A stretch of DNA of 64,000 nucleotides, taken from assembly GCA_033064195.1 (NCBI GenBank), contig JARBJD010000105.1, positions 157,771-221,770 on the forward strand, written 5' to 3'. The notes under the pieces were generated by a model. The model was not told the origin of the DNA. It searched no databases and saw nothing but the letters and a program-made list of their open reading frames with translations. A program made the translations under genes and the position numbers. The DNA comes from Blattamonas nauphoetae (Eukaryota; Preaxostyla; Oxymonadida). Shown here in pieces: positions 11,726 to 22,900 of this stretch (position 1 is its first letter; each line of letters opens with the position of its first letter).

Positions 11726-14700
11726 CTATCGGTGAGAACGAAGAACTCTTGGATTTGATTTCTTTTCCCTCGATTTTTGCTCCAATTCTCCTTCTCGGAC
11801 GAGCCAACCTTCCTCCATTTTGAGTGTTGCTTTAAGAGATCGTTCCTGGATCCCTCTTCCGTCCAGTGACTCGATTAAAGATGACAGAACGGATGAAGTT
11901 GCGACAAAATATGACCACCCAGAAGCACGCACACAAATCTGACGAGAAGACGGAGTGGGGGTTGGCGAAGGGACTGGTGCTGGTTCGTCAACATGATCGA
12001 CGATCATGAGAGATTGGCTCCCTTCTTCTTCCTTTTTCGGAAATTCTTGCTTCTCGTCTGGCTTTGTTTGGATACGATCATCCAACATCCACACACTCCA
12101 TCGGTCGGCCTCTCGTCTGATTTCGACGGGCTCTCCCATCTTCTGACTCACCATTCCAATTCCGCCGTCAAATACATACACAAGCCCCTTCGAAAAAGGG
12201 AAATTGAAGTAAGATCGTCCATATCGGTCCATTCCGAGTTGATGTGCAGACAGAATAGTTCCATTCACCGCCACCCATCCGAGCGGCCCACTGCTTTTTT
12301 CTTCCATCAACTGTCTGTCGCCCTTTCCATCCCTCCTCTTGTCATCCTTCCTTTTCTCGTCCTTCCGCCACTTGTCGTGGAGTGTGTTCTCCAACAGCTT
12401 GCCTTCGTATTTGGCTTCTGCTTGTGAAAACTGGAAGATGAGAGTTTCTAATTTCGCTGAGAGCCGTTCTTGCTGAGCGTTTCGTGATGTCCATTCTTTG
12501 TATTGTTTGTGCTCTTTCGCATCCAACTTCGGTTTTGGTGTTGTTGAAGAGGTCTTCTTTTTCGGTTTTGGGCTCTTCGAAGATGGAGGTCTCGGCGGAT
12601 TCTGAGCTTCGGGGGCTTCAGTGGGTTCCTCAGTCTGCTGATTGAATTCGTATCCGTCCGAAATGATCTGTTTTTCCAGTTCTGCCAGCTGTTCCTTTGT
12701 TTCTTTGAGTCTCGCTCGAGTTTCTTTCACTTCACGTCGGAGAGTCTCCACTTTGTGGGTGTTCATTCTTCGCTTGTTGGCTTCTTTCTCAACCTGATCG
12801 TGGACAATATCACGGATCGACTCTGTCTGCATCACAAGTCTGATCACAAATCCAACGAGTGAGAGTCGCTCTTTCATGGAAAGTCTCAGAAATCCAGCAG
12901 ATGCGATTGGCGGAACAGTGATGTCTTGTGGCGGATCGAACTTGGCAGGGGAGAGGCAGGTCAGTTCGTCCATGGCTGTTCCGGTCTGCGGATCGATGAA
13001 GAGGCTGGGATGGGGAGTGATGAATGTTGGGTCGGAGGGGACACCAGATTCGAGTTGGAGGAGTCTGTCCTTTTTGAGGCTGAGAGCAGCAGTGCATTCT
13101 GGACAGAACCACTTCTCGTCTTGGTAATCACCTTCCTTCTTCCTCCCTTTCTTCTTTGTGGGAAGGGAGTTGGACAGAGCAAGACAGTCTGCATGATACG
13201 AATGAAGACAAATCCCATCGCAACACAACAATTCCCCGCTTGCCTTCTTACACAGCATGCACACATCATCGTTCAAATCGAGGTCGCTTTCTTCTTCCTC
13301 CTCCTCTTCTGATGACGACTCCTCTGTTTTCTTCTGCTTCTTCGGTTGAGGAGCTGGTTTTTGTGGTTTCTGTTGTGCTTGTTCATTACGACGAGACGTC
13401 TGAGAGAGAGGTTGTGCAGAATGTGAATCAAACAAAGCTCGCAATTCGTGATTCATCTTTTCGGGCAATGGTTGAGAGTCGATGGTGAGGTCTGTCGGGA
13501 CAAAAGCTTCGAGTGGGGAGTCTGCCCCGCTTGGAAGCTGACCAGAGTTTGCTGCCATTTCTTCAATCTTTTGGATGATTGTTGTCTCCCTCTGCAGCTG
13601 CTTCCGAGTCATCCTTCCACTCGTATTCTTCTCAATCGGCCCTCCAATCTCCAGACTCAGCTGGAGCGCCACGTCTTTCAAGTGAAGATGGGACTTCTGG
13701 ATTGTTTTTCGGAGATTGGGATTTGCACGGATCAGTTGAGTGATTTCTTGTTCAATTGCGTTCTGTCTCTTCTGTCGTTGTCTTTCTTCTCTGATGGACT
13801 CCTCAATCACATTCTTCTCTCGCAACCTGTCGCTACGTCGTTTTTGAGCAACTGAGGATTCCTCGCTTTCCTCCTCCTCTTCTTCCTCTTCTTCTTCGTC
13901 GTCATCGTCATCGTCGTCCTCTGAATCCGAACTGTCTGATGAACTTTGTTTCTTCTGTCTCGGTTTTGATGCGGTGCCTCGGCGACGAGGTGCTGGTTCA
14001 GAAGAATCTTCCTCGTCCTCGTCCTCTTCTTCGTCGTCGCTGTTATCATCAGAGGTTTCCTCTCTTTCCTTTCTCCTTCGTTCTCGCTCTCTCCTCTCTT
14101 CAGCTCTTCTTTCCTTTTCCCTTTCCTTCTTCTCTCCGATCGATGGTGTTCGACTTGACCGTTGCGGATACCGTCCTGGTCCGCCCCCGCTCAGCCTTTC
14201 CAGATTGGCTGGTTCATTCTGGCTCAGAATGGTAGCTGTGTCTGGGATCATCGCTTGGAACCCTGGAGATGTCGGAGATAAGAGTGCCATCTCTTCAAAA
14301 TCAGAAGGCTCGTCCATCGGGTCTTTGTTCATCACGGGTGAATCCATTTTGTCGCGCAGGTGACTCGTTCGGGGTCCCATTTGAGGAGTAATGCGTCGTT
14401 GGGACGGTCGATGACTCAAAGCCCATTCAGGATATTCAAAATCACTCAAAACCGAACTTTCGTCAGTCGATTCATTCGATTCCTTTGATTCGTCTGAGAT
14501 GGCTTGATCTGAATTTGGATGAGACGAATCTTCCTCTTGTCGCATCTTTTGCTCTTCAGCTTCTAATTGGGCACAAAAGGCGTCGATTTTGTCACTGGGC
14601 ATTCCTTCTAAGAGCAATCTCAACCTTTTCACGTCGATTGCTCCTTCCGAGTCGTAGTACAGATCGAAGACTGATAGGAACAAGGAAAGGGGAACAACCC

Positions 14701-15741
14701 AATATTTAGCTGTGACACAGCGAGTCATTGAGCGGAGAGTGTCCAATGCTCTCTTTTGTCGTTTTCGCAGCTCAGCTGGATAATCGTCATGGTGAATCTC
14801 ATCTTCTACATAATCGGCAACATCTCCACGCCATTCTTCAATCAATCTCCGCAAAAGACTTGCCATAATTCGGCTGAAAGCATCTGGGAGCTCGTCAGAC
14901 GTGAGAGATTGTTCCAAAATGTCCATGTCCATGTTTGGGAGGAGGAGAATTTTTTGAAGAAAGCTCGTGCTAAAGCAGACATCAAGAGCATCAGAAATAA
15001 GAGATTGGGGAAGTTTGAAGTTTGACGAAAGACCTCTGATGAGAACAACGTCCTTTGGTAGAATGAATGGAACGCGGGCATCGTCGATTGGATAATGTGT
15101 CAGAGCTGGTGCTGAAGTGGAAACAAGATGTTTGCTAACAGACATTGGATAATTATTGGATCCAGTCTGCATGTTCTTCCGAGGACTCGCTGTTTGAAGT
15201 GTCGTTGTTGTTCTGGCTTTCATTTTTGGTCTGGGTCGAGAAACTAACGATGTGACTGGTTTAACCTTAGAGCTTAGCTTGATTTGTTTTGGTTTTGTGA
15301 CGATAGTATCTTCAGATGAGTCATCATCTCTGATGAATTTTTGTTTGTTCGGTTGTGGTGTAATGAGGGGTGTTGAGTGTCGGTTAACCTAATGAATATA
15401 CAGAAGAGATATGGAAGAATGAAATAAATGAGTGAAAAATGAAAGATGTGAAAAATGAGAGGAAAAGACGAAGAAAAGAGTGTGTCTTCATTTTGAAACA
15501 GTGATTCTTGTGATATATCTCGTGAAGAGATTGATCCATACAAGGGGAGTTGATGATTGAGGAGAAGTGGAAGATGGTGATGAGAGAGAATTGTGAGATG
15601 CTTGAGATGGGATGGAGGGTGATTGGTTATGTGGTGATTCTGAGAGATGGAACGTCAGTGAAAACAAAGAGACTCACAAGAGAAACATTACACACTGTTT
15701 GTCTCGGTAGCAGTTGAGGCTTTTTTGAAAAACTTGTCCAT
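11726..15741 (-). CDS. PHD-finger protein with DDT/WHIM-like segments (remodeller-subunit-like)
   Basis: Model complement(join(11726..15388,15542..15639,15696..15741)), 1268 residues. The start chosen is the ATG at 15741 (MDKFFKK), whose exon splices in phase to the Ser/Pro-rich second exon and then to the large exon. Around residues 150-300 is a helical region (VPFILPKDVVLIRGLSSNF...) compatible with a DDT-like domain. Then follow a long acidic and charged low-complexity region, a canonical PHD finger near 750-815 (CMLCKKASGELLCCDG, HSYHADC, WFCPEC), a WHIM1-like helix (LSMKERLSLVGFVIRLV), a coiled coil, and a WHIM2-like motif near 1097 (LGMDRYGRSYFNF). That order resembles ACF1/BAZ/WSTF-type partners of ISWI; the assignment is inference. 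The only bromodomain nearby is in the next gene, and a stop codon plus a new start separate the two. Confidence 0.72.
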
Positions 15742-15899
15742 GAGGATGGACAGAAGATAGAAATAAAATGTTGGGTAGAATATTCTCAAATCGACACGGA
15801 TCGCGAACAAAACAAGTAAAAAAGCAATATAGCGATAACAGGGGGTTGGGAATGTAAAGAAGTATCCGAGAGCAAGTCTGTGGCATGATAAGCAGAAGA

Positions 15900-17133
15900 T
15901 CATCCTGTTGTTAATTGCTCGATATATAGGCAATACCTGTGAATAAATTGCAACAATTTGGGATCAAGATCGGACATGCTGAATTGGATGGTCTCTGCGT
16001 CGACATCAATCCCACAATGAAGAGAGTATTTTCGGATCATTTGCACGATTTGGTCGTAGGCATTTGACGGAAGAGAATGAAGTTGTGTAAACAGACTGTC
16101 AGTCTGTTGTTGCGGATAAGGAGGAAGTTGATCTATGAGTGGGAGAAATGCTTCAAAACTATCTGTTGATCGAGGGATGCGTCTATCTGGGAGAAGGCGG
16201 TTTTCAACATATTTATTTCGTTGAGGCATCGATCCATTTGGCTTATCAAGTGATCGAGAAGTAGTGAGGTAGTTTTCGTATTTGTTTGGGTGGGTTGCTT
16301 CCAAGAATGTGATCTGAGCGTTTGTGAACAAATTGCTTTCTTTCATTCTATTCACGAGTGCTTGTTGGAATGCCTCTCCATCTTGGCTGACACTTGAGCC
16401 TGACATGTTGAAGTGGAAGCAGTTATCGATGAGAATGAATAGGTCGATGATGAGGTCATCAATGTTGTCTTGATAAGCATGATTGGTCAGATTTTCCTTA
16501 ATAAATATAAGGTTAATTGGATGGCGAATCTGGCTAGCATATTCAGGATGGGAAAGAAAGAGATCTTTGAGAGGTTCAAGAAACGGTTGGGCAAATGGTT
16601 TAGTGACGATATCACCGAAGAGAAGTTTATTCAAATATCTGAAACAGAGAGATGTCATGAGGAAGAGTGGATTGAAACGATAAATGTGAATGATGACGGG
16701 GAAATGGTATAGAATCAGACTCGATTCTTTCAGTTGTGAGACTCGGATCATCATCCTCGTCAGATGTTGTCTTGTCGAGACGAAAATGGTGTTTGAAAGT
16801 GAGTGGGAGCGTCTCCAAAGGAGGTAGTTTCCGTCTTCTGCCACGAGGAGTTGGTTGTCCCGTGATTTGAGCTTCTGTTGGAGTTTCAGCATCACTTGGT
16901 GAAATATCTGGATGAGGATCATGTTTCTAACAGAAATATGTTGAGAAATAACTCAAACAAAGCGTTTCTCTCCTTGTTCTTCCTCTACAACGTTGACGAT
17001 TTTGTCGAATCCACTATCATCAAGATGTCCATCTACTTCGTTCTACAGATTATGGTTTCACAGAAAAATGAGATAAATTGATTGTTGAAGAGATCACAAT
17101 ATGAATGGTCCAAACAGTAGTGGTTGAAGCCAT
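15900..17133 (-). CDS. BET-family protein: one bromodomain plus C-terminal NET domain
   Basis: Model complement(join(15900..16638,16721..16926,16959..17042,17116..17133)), 348 residues; every junction is GT-AG and in phase, starting MASTTTNEVDGHLDD. The bromodomain spans about residues 108-195 (FAQPFLEPLKDLFLSHPEYA, IRHPINLIFIKENL, then the DLFILIDNCFHFN segment carrying the acetyl-lysine-contacting Asn). Residues about 290-345 match the extraterminal NET domain (LPSNAYDQIVQMIRKYSL...DAETIQFSMSDLDPKLLQFI). Bromodomain plus NET defines BET proteins (Brd2/3/4, Bdf1), which bind acetylated histones at active genes. A single bromodomain is typical of plant and some protist members. It is shorter than animal BETs and lacks a long C-terminal tail. 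Confidence 0.87.
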
Positions 17134-17321
17134 GAACATCGGATGTGGGAGAGCAACCCATCATTGACGGCTGTTGTCAGTCAAGGATGCCCAGACAGTC
17201 AGAGCTGGATCAGTTGAAATGAAATGAAATCAAATGACGTGATATATCACCACCAAAGATCAGTAAAAAGTAGTGTTTCTTTCAGTCATGTTGGTGAAGT
17301 GTAAACATTCATTTACGGGAA

Positions 17322-17947
17322 TTATGCAACAAGAGCTGAAGCTGTGTTCGCTTGATATCTCCATGTGGGCGGAAGCTTCTTGCTTCTCTTGTAGTAGCGA
17401 GCAAGACGGTGGATCCTTGATTCAACGAGAATCAGACGATACTTGGAGTCTTTATCAGCGCGAAACTGTTCCAAGTGTTTGCGCATCGACACTGCCTTCT
17501 TGATCAAGCAGTAGAGATCCTCTGGGATCTCGGGAGCAAGACCTGAGAATGTCAATGAGAGAGTGGAGAAGGTGATTAAATTGATGATATGTTTAAATAA
17601 CGAAAATCGGACCATTAGCCTTAAGAACACGGAAGATTTTGTTTCCAGTGATGGCTTTGGCTTGTGGAACACCGTGAGAATCTCTCAGGATGACACCGAT
17701 CTGGGATGGCATCAGACCCTTCTTGGCGAGACGGCAGATCAACTCAGAGACTTCTTGAGCAGAAAGGGTGTTCCATGATGGAGCAGCGCGAACATATGGA
17801 ATCGCGGGTGCGGCGATACCTTTCCTAAAATACAAAAGATGACAAAAGTGAGGAGAGCAAGATGATTCGGAATAAATAAGTGAAAAAGTGGAGAGTTTTG
17901 TGGTTTCTAACGAAGAAAACGTACCCATTTGAATGTTGACGACCCAT
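17322..17947 (-). CDS. RPS13: Small-subunit ribosomal protein S13 (uS15)
   Basis: Model complement(join(17322..17542,17613..17824,17925..17947)), 151 residues, the usual length for this protein. It begins [20 protein letters not shown] and contains [40 protein letters not shown] and [20 protein letters not shown], all strongly conserved in eukaryotic uS15. It sits in the body of the 40S subunit and binds 18S rRNA. The two introns are 100 and 70 nt. It lies 188 bp upstream of the BET gene on the same strand. Confidence 0.95.
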
Positions 17948-18213
17948 TTGACTGGTTTAGGATCAGGTGACTTATTTCAGCACTTCGAAACACGGCTAAA
18001 AAATACTTCCAACCGGGTGTCGCTCTCCTCTCGTGCATTCTTTTCAGCTGTATTCCCATGAAATTCCAGAAATGATCACAATTAATACAGTGCAATGAGT
18101 AAATTCGTCAAAATTATGAAAACGTAGTATTTTGGGACAGGAAGAAAGATTGCTGCCATTCCTCAGACACAATGTCCCTGAAGTGAATGAAAGTGAGTCA
18201 GAGGAGGGATTGT

Positions 18214-19761
18214 CTATTCAGTTTTCGTTTCCTTTTCACCTTCTTCCTTCTTTTGTTGTTCCGATTGCATCGTCTGCTGTCGATACTGCTGGGCGGCCTG
18301 CATGTTGTAGAACTGCCATTGAAGGCATTGTTGTTGATACATCTGTTGCTGGAGAAGAGCCTGTGAATTACTGAGCCCGTTCTGATTGTCTTTACCCTCA
18401 ACATCACCATCGAGAACATCTTGTGCGTACATTGGATAGTCGCTCATCCGTCCCCCTGTGGATGTCATATCTTCATCCTGCTCGTCATCATCTCCCATTC
18501 TTTGAGTGGTTGTTCTCGATCCTTTCTTCCTGGCCACATACACCATCCCCGGGCATGCTTCTTGGATCGGTCGCAATGCGAGCCCAAAGTAGAGTGGTCC
18601 TGCCAAACGAGGGTTTTTTCGATGAGGGCAGTAGAATTTCAGGGCATTAGTCCAAGCTGATGTTGGAGTAGTGCCATTAAACACTCTGGCGCCAGTTTCA
18701 CATGCTTGGACATAATATTTCCGGTTTTCGTATTCGCAAACGAAATATCTGTGGAGATAAGTGACGGCTGATCGGAAACGATTGGGTACAACCGAACGAT
18801 GAGACTTTTCTTCACCTTGGTTTGCATTTCCATCGCCTCGATTTAGGAGGAAGCATGAGCCGATGCGAGAGTCGTGCACCGTCAAAAGAATACGAAATCG
18901 ACGATGGAGAGCTGTCACAATATATCCACCGTGTTTTCCGGGGAGGAGATCAGTGCATTCCTCTCCTTCCCAGTTGTTGTCTGGTCCAGGCTCTCCTGGT
19001 TCGACACGTTGCGTGACACCAAGCAGATACATCGCGTCTGCATCGAGTTGAGGCATGCCTTGAGAGAGGAGATAGCTTTCGTCATAGAAGGAGTTCCGCA
19101 TATGAATGTCAGGAGTCATGTCACTCATTCCATCCACAAATCCCACATTAGACAGGCGAGGAGTTGCTCCCATGAAACCTTGGTTGGAATACATCGCAGT
19201 GTTAACTCCTTGAAGTAAGAAAGGGTTGATAGGAGTCATTTGAGTTTGTTCAGTCTTTGGTCCTGAAAGTTGGTGATCTGCAGTTGGGGTGTGTGGATCG
19301 TCTGTTCCCACGACCTGTTGATCAGTCTGAGCAGCCATTGGGGCGGCAAGTTGGGCATTATCTGATTGACTCACATAAGAATAGTAAGCGAGTGATGCAG
19401 CAATTGACGGTTGAGCTGTGTTTGTTTGGACGATATGGTCAGTATAAGGAGCCTGAGTTGGATGAATGGAAAGCTCAGTTGAGGTGTGAGTGGTAGAGTC
19501 TTCAATGTTTATTTTGGATGGAGGTAGTGTGTTGAGTTCCGACTGATGTGAGAAATGGGATAAATATGAATGAGTCACGATAGATAAAAGAGGAACGAGA
19601 AAATAGAAGGGTGCAGAAACATTCAAGGTGAGGGCGTCTGAGACAAAAAATGTTTCAGATAAATATTGCGAGAGAGTTTCGGATGAGAAATAATTGGATG
19701 AAATCGTGGAAAATGAACCGAAAACATCTTCCCAAAAATAACCGGTAAAATGTGAAGACAT
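18214..19761 (-). CDS. FYRN/FYRC-domain nuclear protein
   Basis: The frame is open throughout; the proposed model complement(join(18214..19542,19621..19761)), 489 residues, removes a stop-free 78-nt intron (GT...CATCAG). The middle of the protein matches the FYRN-FYRC module: VVPNRFRSAVTYLHRYF, YVQACETGARVFNGTTPTSA with W next, then the aromatic/Gly-rich YFGLALRPIQEA. FYRN and FYRC form one fold in MLL/KMT2 methyltransferases, plant JARID-type demethylases and TBRG1. No SET or JmjC domain is present here, so it resembles the stand-alone TBRG1 arrangement. The flanks are Gln/Ser/Thr-rich, and the C-terminus has a Gln-rich activation-like region (YQQQCLQWQFYNMQAAQQYR). It probably acts in a chromatin complex; the partner is unknown. 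Confidence 0.75.
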   Translation of the reverse strand: MSSHFTGYFWEDVFGSFSTISSNYFSSETLSQYLSETFFVSDALTLNVSAPFYFLVPLLSIVTHSYLSHFSHQSELNTLPPSKINIEDSTTHTSTELSIHPTQAPYTDHIVQTNTAQPSIAASLAYYSYVSQSDNAQLAAPMAAQTDQQVVGTDDPHTPTADHQLSGPKTEQTQMTPINPFLLQGVNTAMYSNQGFMGATPRLSNVGFVDGMSDMTPDIHMRNSFYDESYLLSQGMPQLDADAMYLLGVTQRVEPGEPGPDNNWEGEECTDLLPGKHGGYIVTALHRRFRILLTVHDSRIGSCFLLNRGDGNANQGEEKSHRSVVPNRFRSAVTYLHRYFVCEYENRKYYVQACETGARVFNGTTPTSAWTNALKFYCPHRKNPRLAGPLYFGLALRPIQEACPGMVYVARKKGSRTTTQRMGDDDEQDEDMTSTGGRMSDYPMYAQDVLDGDVEGKDNQNGLSNSQALLQQQMYQQQCLQWQFYNMQAAQQYRQQTMQSEQQKKEEGEKETKTE

Positions 19762-19958
19762 ACGGGTGAAATCATCTGGGCTTATATCTTGTGAGAAGTG
19801 TTGATCTGATCGTGAAAAATCAAATTATGGATTCTTTGTGGTCATTGTTCAAAGACGTATAGATGAACGAGAAATAGTTGGTAAAAATCAAATAAACAGG
19901 AAAAAGTAGCGTTTACAATGAAATATTTCTTTTGAAACGAAAATCTGGACTAACTCCA

Positions 19959-22900
19959 TCAAGTCTCTGGAGTCCGATACCGTGGAGATAGGAAATCAAA
20001 CGAGTATGGAGAACTTGCCATTGAGAATGAAGGTTGAAGCGTCTGTCCTGCCCCAGAGTATTGTTGCATCGAAGCGGACACTGGCGAGAGTGTTGGGAGG
20101 CCCCCAAAAAAAGGAGCGATGGTTTGATCGGAAGACGAGCCGAAGAAAGATGGGCCTGGCGTGTGATAAGGTGACTGATAGTTGAACTGTCCTTGTCCTG
20201 GCGATGTTCCGTAAAACTGGTTGAAGTCGGACGGGGCAGGATAGTTGGGTGTGAGACCTGTTCCCTGGTAAGCTGGGATGTCTCCAAAACGAGGAAAAGA
20301 TGGGACGGTGAATGGTTGTGGGATTTGGGTTGGGGCGGTCGAGGGAGGGGCGGACGGGGTGAAGTTTGGGAATGTGAGTTGGCTGCTGTCGAACGATGAG
20401 GCGAGTTTGTTGGTTGGTGGGAGTGGAGGGAGAGGAGGGAGGGGAGGCACAACTGGCGGTGGCGCGGGAGGGGCTTCATGTTCTGCTTCATCTTCATCCG
20501 ACGATTCTTTGGCTGGTCTACGCCGTCTTAAAACTTTGGGTGTGCTGTATGTTGCTGGTGTCTCTTTGCGAGCTTTTCTGTCAAACTTTGTCTTCTCATC
20601 AGTGTCGCTCTCTTCGCCATAAGGGTCCTTCTTCATTTCTGCAAGTTCATTCATGTTGAACGAGAGCTCCTTTGACGTTAGTCTTTTGTTGAAAATGTGG
20701 GAATACGATCCGTGCACTGGGAGTGTCTGTTCTCCCAAATACAAACTCTGGGCTTCTTGCGAATCGGGCCCTCCCAACATTTCTGTTTTGGTGTCGCCGT
20801 GGAAGAGCCTTTCAACTTCCGAGACGACTTCGAGAATCGAGGCGGAGATGAAGCTTGGAAGGACTTGCTTGCCGTGCAGGCGGACAGAAGGGTCGGATGT
20901 GGGAGTGACGAGGTTGGAGACGCTCTCGCAGCAGATGAAGATGGTGGGTTGGATGAGATTGGCTGACGGGTGGTTTGCAGAAGTCTGTAGAAGAACGAGG
21001 AAGCAGAGTAAGGAATACGAAAACAGTTCGGATGTGATTGTGTGGTCTTCGCGAACGGTGGTGAACATATGCTCTGACGGGATAGAATTGCTTGGGACTG
21101 AGGTTGCAGAGTCGAAGAGAAGGATGATGTACAGTTTCAGGATCTGATCGAGAAAGAGGAGATCCTGCGAGTGGGTTTGTGGGCAGAGGAAATGGGTTTC
21201 GTGGAGAAGACGAACAGACCCAAATGTGAAGCAGTTGCAGAACGCAAGTGAAGTGGATCGGCTTCCAAAGAAGTACGAATACACAGCCATTACAGCGTTG
21301 AAATGGACGTTATGGTGCTCCGAAGCAAATTTGGGTGAATTTGAAGACTCTTCAAAAGGAGAGAAGGACGGTGGGAGTTCGTAGTCGTGTTGAACAAGCG
21401 TGTTTGTGCGATTGATGTACTGCAACGTCGACAGGACCCTCTCAAAAAACATCAAATCTCTGTCGGGAAGGAAATCCGGGACAGACGGTTCCTCCCGATT
21501 CACAGAGGAGATGTGCTCGGCTAGCACAGCCTGCATGAACGTGCTGGGATCTTCAGGTCCATGTCTCCATTCAGGTAAGTTCTCGAGGCTTGGCTGGAGT
21601 GGGTGTTGTGACGGGGACAGGAATGGGAGAAAGGGGGCAGGTGTGTCCAGAAAGAGCGCGCTGTCTTTTCTGGTTTTGATGTGTTGAATTTTGGTTTGGA
21701 GGAGAAAGGTGGTTTCGATGGAGTCTTCAGTTTGGGAGACGAGCATGGCATCTTCTTGTTTGATGACCGATCGTTTGATTTCCTGCTCAAACATCCAAAC
21801 ACGCTCTGAGCTCAGAATGTTGAGAACAAACGGGTTGGCTGGGATCGGTGAAAACGGAGAGGAAGGCGGAGTGTAAGCTGGAGAATTCGCCCAGGTTCGA
21901 ACGAAAGTGAGTGTGAATTTGGGAGTCTTCGAGCCTTCCTGCACAGTTGTTCTGATCGATGCGACATGGTGAATTGGGGAGAGTCCTCCGTGAATCAGGA
22001 GATGCTGTGCAAAGTAGAGGAGACGGAAGATGAGCAGAGATTGACGAGATGTGATTTTGACTGCGGGGTATGCTTTCACAGTGTCTGACATTGTTGATGA
22101 CAGATTCAGAATGTGCTTTCCGGCGATTGCTTTGAGAGTGATGACGATGAAGTCGAGGAGGGAGGAGAGACGAAGGATGAGGGCCTGCGTGGGGTCGAGA
22201 AGGAAGAGGAAGAACGAGTCGAATTGCTCGATTCCTCGATGTGCTTGGAATGGTGTCACTGTGGTTGTCTTCTCGCTCATCAGAATCGAACTACACAAAT
22301 CCGCAAATTCGTTCCGCGCGGGTCCATTCGTCTGGTGCTCCTCGTGTTGTTGAGATGCGGGGTGTGGTTCCACGTTGAGGGCTGAAGGGAGGATTGCCGT
22401 CATGATCACATTCCTCAACACTTCAACAGGGTCTCCAATTTCGTTCAGATGTGATTGGATGGTCGTCAGTCTGGTGAGTGAGCGGAGGATGAGAGTGCTC
22501 GTCTGTGGTTGGCAATGGGCTGTTGTCAACTTGAGATTGTTGACCATCAAAAGGAATGCATCCCCTTCCGTTGTGTGTCTTCCCTTCACCATGTCTCGCA
22601 CAAACGTGAAAGACGGCGGGGAGGAGGGTGGCAGAGGATGGAGGCCGAGGAGAAGAGGAATGGAAGTGTGTGGAAGGACGGCTTCGAACGATTCCACAAG
22701 CTGGTCTTCAATTTCTTCTGCAAACGGTCCTTCCACCTCCGTGCAGAACAGACACACATGAGGCTTGATTTCCGCTTCCAGAATCTCTCGGAAACTGAGT
22801 GAAGGCGGGTTCTGTTCAACGTTGGCCCAAGCAGAGAGCGAGGCCTCGGAGAGAACGCCACTGAACTTCATTGAACGGGCATACACGGCGTCTTCGAGGA

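Noticed and set aside
12876-13488. Plus-strand ORFs opposite the PHD genes
   Set aside because: Antisense shadows of Glu/Arg/Ser-rich coding sequence; the minus-strand frames carry the domains.
15674-15933. Hydrophobic ORFs between the BET and PHD genes as a joining exon
   Set aside because: A phase-compatible junction can be drawn, but it would place a membrane-like segment inside a nuclear protein. The BET frame ends naturally after the NET domain and a good start (15741) serves the next gene.
18214-19761. CSL (Su(H)/LAG-1) transcription factor
   Set aside because: First impression from Gln-rich flanks and beta-rich middle; the RSAVTYLHRYF and TPTSA-W motifs fit FYRN/FYRC instead.
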